NCBI GenBank assembly: GCA_027704905.1
Contig: CM051000.1
Coordinates: 17,850,648 to 17,914,647, forward strand
Source: Muraenolepis orangiensis
Lineage: Eukaryota > Chordata > Actinopteri > Gadiformes > Muraenolepididae
Length of the DNA: 64,000 bases
Direction of reading: 5' to 3'
Shown: positions 62,261 to 64,000 of the stretch, piece after piece
Numbering within the stretch: position 1 is the stretch's first letter
How the letters are laid out: each line of letters starts with the position of its first letter
The notes under the pieces: generated by a model
The model's database searches: none
What the model was told of the DNA's origin: nothing
Seen by the model: the letters and a program-made list of their open reading frames with translations, nothing else
Translations under genes and position numbers: made by a program

Positions 62261-62568
62261 GTCTCTCCCCCTCCCACCCCCAGGTGGATACGTCGATGGT
62301 TCACTTCCTGAGCAGCGTGGCAGCCCGTCTGCTGGCCTTCACCAACTCCTGCCTGAACCCCCTGGCCCCGTACCTACTGAGCAAGGCCTTCCAGCAGCAC
62401 TTCAACCACCAGCTGCGGGGCTTCTTCTGCTGCTGCCGCCGCCCCCCAGTGGCCCGGAGGACCTCCTCACACACCCTGCAGCACGGAGGAGGCCACATGA
62501 CCTCGGTCCGCAGCACCCACCAGCAGTCACTGGCCAGCCACACCGGACGACACGTCTACCAAGAGTGA
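59201..62568 (+). CDS. grpr: Gastrin-releasing peptide (bombesin) receptor-like GPCR
   Basis: Seen: exons 59201-59511, 61551-61902, 62038-62151, 62284-62568; 1062 nt, 353 codons plus stop, phases matching. TM1 with GLIGNITLIK; TM2 SSLALGDVLLLVTCAPVDAS; TM3 end SVGVSVFTLTALSADRYRAI (DRY motif); TM4/ECL2 AVPEAVFSDLHAF with NQTLVTCAPYP (disulphide Cys); TM5 FLVFYAGPLLVISVYY; TM6 FVGLFAVCWLPSHVVYLYR; TM7 AFTNSCLNPLAPYLLSKAF; a CCC palmitoylation-type motif in the tail. Known: GRPR is a Gq-coupled receptor for GRP/bombesin. LPVEGN, VFSDLH and TNQT favour GRPR over NMBR or BRS3. Odd: a very short N-terminus, an additional intron, and exon 1 inside an inverted repeat. An in-frame stop at 59159 limits the start to GTG 59192 or ATG 59201. 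Confidence 0.85.
59542..59783 (-). repeat. Right arm of inverted repeat around grpr exon 1
   Basis: Starts 30 bp after the exon 1 donor, the inverse of 58638-58885. Confidence 0.92.
60791..60990. repeat. Two-copy direct repeat
   Basis: gggac(c/t)tccaggg/cctccagagag and cagggccccctcgtcggact recur with about 107-bp spacing; a part of a third copy begins near 61002. Confidence 0.8.
61056..61097. other. Perfect 19-bp hairpin
   Basis: attggttgatcaaattttc and gaaaatttgatcaaccaat with a four-base loop. Confidence 0.93.
61551..61902 (+). CDS. grpr: grpr exon 2 (TM4-TM5)
   Basis: Begins YRAIVKPLDIRTSS after gtgtcag and ends NLPVEGNVNGRRQ|gtgagt. Same boundaries as mammalian GRPR exon 2. Confidence 0.92.
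62038..62151 (+). CDS. grpr: grpr exon 3 (TM6)
   Basis: VESRRRLAKTVLVFVGLFAV to RSYHYSQ|gtatat. The acceptor cccaaaag is weak in pyrimidines and follows a TA repeat. Confidence 0.87.
62201..62259. repeat. (CA)n microsatellite in grpr intron 3
   Basis: Fills nearly half of the 132-bp intron. Confidence 0.96.
62284..62568 (+). CDS. grpr: grpr exon 4 (TM7 and tail)
   Basis: VDTSMVHFLSSVAARLLAFT, NSCLNPLAPYLLSKAF, a Cys-rich patch, a Ser/Thr/His-rich tail with MTSVRSTHQQSLASHT, then stop. Acceptor cacccccag. Confidence 0.92.
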   Translation: MDTSMVHFLSSVAARLLAFTNSCLNPLAPYLLSKAFQQHFNHQLRGFFCCCRRPPVARRTSSHTLQHGGGHMTSVRSTHQQSLASHTGRHVYQE

Positions 62569-62573
62569 GGGTG

Positions 62574-62985
62574 TGTGTTTGTGTGTGAGAGAGACAGAGA
62601 TAGGGTGTGTGTGAGAGAGACAGAGCGAGATCTAGAGAATGTGTGTGTGTCTGTGAGAGAGAGATACAGAGAGAGAGACTGTGTATGTGTGTTTGCATGT
62701 GAGAGAGATGGCGAGAGTGTGTGAGATACAGAGAGAGAGTGTGTGTGAGAGAGAGTGTGTGTGTGTCTGTGAGAGAGAGATACAGAGAGAGTGTGTGTGA
62801 GAGAGTGTGTGTGTGTGTGTCTGTGAGAGAGAGATACAGAGAGAGTGTGTGTGAGAGAGAGTGTGTGTGTGTGTCTGTGAGAGAGAGATACAGAGAGTGT
62901 GTGTGTGAGAGAGAGAGAGAGAGTGAGTGCGTGTGAGAGAGAGATAGTGTGTGTATATGTGTTTGTGAGAGAGAGTGAGTGTAGT
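62574..62985. repeat. Compound (GT)(GA) repeat in the grpr 3' UTR
   Basis: About nine copies of a mixed block of the gtgtgtgtctgtgagagaga and tacagagagag type begin right after the stop codon. Confidence 0.93.
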
Positions 62986-63179
62986 ATGTGTTCTTTGGTT
63001 TTAATTGCATGTCTATTATGTTAAGTAGTACAAAGGAACAACGTTTGTAACATAACAATTCATTAAATGTACTTTTTAATGTATTTTCAAGACTCACTGC
63101 CAAACACAACCAATATTCATGGCCTTGAGAGATGCTAAAGAGAGAATGGAAGTTTCAGGAATGTGTTTACAGAATATCC

Positions 63180-63350
63180 TATCAGCCTACTGCCACTGTA
63201 TGTAGTCAGCAGCTATATGCTAAACTGTCACTGTATATTTCAATAGCTATTTGCTACCCTAACACAGAATATAGTCACTAGCTGTATGCTAAACTGCCAC
63301 TGTATATTTCAATAGCTGTATGCTAAACTTCCACTGTAGGCCAATGGCCA
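63180..63350. repeat. Degenerate tandem repeat, about 3 copies
   Basis: gccactgtatatttcaatag with agctgtatgctaaac recurs; unit about 60-65 bp. Confidence 0.8.
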
Positions 63351-63436
63351 TATGCTTACCTAGTGTAGTGTAACTGTAATGCAGATCTTACCCTAGTAAC
63401 CTAGTAATGTCTATAATTGATTATGATGATGGTTGG

Positions 63437-63442
63437 TAAATA
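63437..63442 (+). terminator. Candidate grpr polyadenylation signal
   Basis: aataaa within ggtaaataaagtactt, about 870 bp after the stop codon. The first canonical signal seen downstream of the gene. Confidence 0.45.
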
Positions 63443-63449
63443 AAGTACT

Positions 63450-64000
63450 TAGAGGACTAATGGCTCTCAAATGTTTTTTTTAGCCACCGATTTTCCCGAA
63501 GATACACGTGCAGCTGCGTTTCAAAAGGGAATAGGCCTACGTTTGATCACAGTGACATCCGCCATCCTCATCATAAATAATCTGTATGTTATTGCGTTTT
63601 TCTGGAAGATGAACGCAGACTGAACGCAGACTGTATTACCAAGTCAACGTCACCTGTTTTGAGTTGTACTGGTGTGGCTAACAGGCAGCGGGTCACTTGT
63701 CATGTTTACATTCTGTTTTAAAGGCTAAAGCCCCCATACTACGTTGCCAAATCCGAATTTGGCGTTGGACGGCGCGAGAGGAGCAGTAGCTGGCGGCCTG
63801 ATGTGATAATTCACCAGTGAACGGTGTTTGTTTAATTAGTGTCGGGGTAGCGTGCCAGCGGCGTGTCCTGTGTGATGTCAACCGAGTACTCAACACATCA
63901 CTCTGGTAGCAAGGGAATGTTCTAGAGGTCAACCCAACGGTGTCCACAGAGTGAGAATGATGAATAAATGAAAACCACTGCAGCAAACTAAGCTGCCACA
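63450..64000. other. Right flank, nothing recognised
   Basis: No exon, structured RNA or known repeat seen. Confidence 0.5.

Overview
This window is nuclear DNA of a ray-finned (teleost) fish. It shows intron-split genes with vertebrate splice sites, two Ig-superfamily receptor genes whose family members are neighbours in vertebrates (ildr2 and gpa33), a bombesin-family GPCR (grpr-like), fish retroelements (Rex3-type RTE LINE, CR1/L2/Rex1-group LINEs, a tRNA-derived SINE) and very many long dinucleotide repeats. The species cannot be fixed. The extreme (AG/CT)n and (GT/AC)n load would fit a codfish, but that is a guess. All calls come from reading the bases; no search was run.

Left part, 0-24 kb. 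All host genes here are on the minus strand. The 5' end of an ILDR2/LSR-type receptor gene occupies 2.9-9.35 kb (signal exon and both V-domain exons; the membrane and tail exons lie off the left edge). Its introns are packed with microsatellites. gpa33 (A33 antigen-like, V-C2-TM-acidic/basic tail) follows at 11.7-17.4 kb, complete in 7 exons with consistent phases (437 codons). A second copy of its signal exon and both V exons lies upstream at 19.4-21.6 kb inside a 2.4-2.7 kb tandem duplication. A 5'-truncated Rex3-type LINE abuts the duplicate. The two V cassettes differ by about 11-12% in the exons but only about 0-2% in the adjoining introns.

Middle part, 24-55 kb. This is a graveyard and nest of DNA transposons. 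It holds a tRNA-SINE, a THAP/DDE_4 transposase relic, a decayed rve-type integrase gene (28.5-30.4 kb), a BED/hAT relic, a foldback MITE, a 0.93 kb tandem duplication, SWIM-zinc-finger exons of an ISL2EU-like element and its internally deleted derivatives, and three CR1/L2-group LINE pieces. Within it sits one strikingly intact gene: a 12-exon, 701-codon HECT E3 ubiquitin ligase (33.6-40.4 kb) with a Cys-rich finger, a UIM and a catalytic cysteine. Inverted copies of flanking sequence, including exon 1 of the integrase gene, bracket the integrase-HECT interval. Larger inverted subterminal repeats lie near 27.5-28.3 and 51.2-51.8 kb.

Right part, 55-64 kb. Relics of a hAT-type gene, an L2-like LINE and Rex3 come first. 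A grpr-like bombesin receptor gene on the plus strand follows (59.2-62.57 kb, 4 exons, 353 codons). Its first exon lies inside a 240 bp-arm inverted repeat, its extracellular N-terminus is unusually short, and it has an extra intron holding a CA repeat.

How the genes relate: ildr2 and gpa33 encode epithelial junction/cell-surface Ig proteins and form an ancient gene neighbourhood. The HECT and integrase genes look like cargo and mobility gene of one mobile family. grpr has no evident functional link to the rest.
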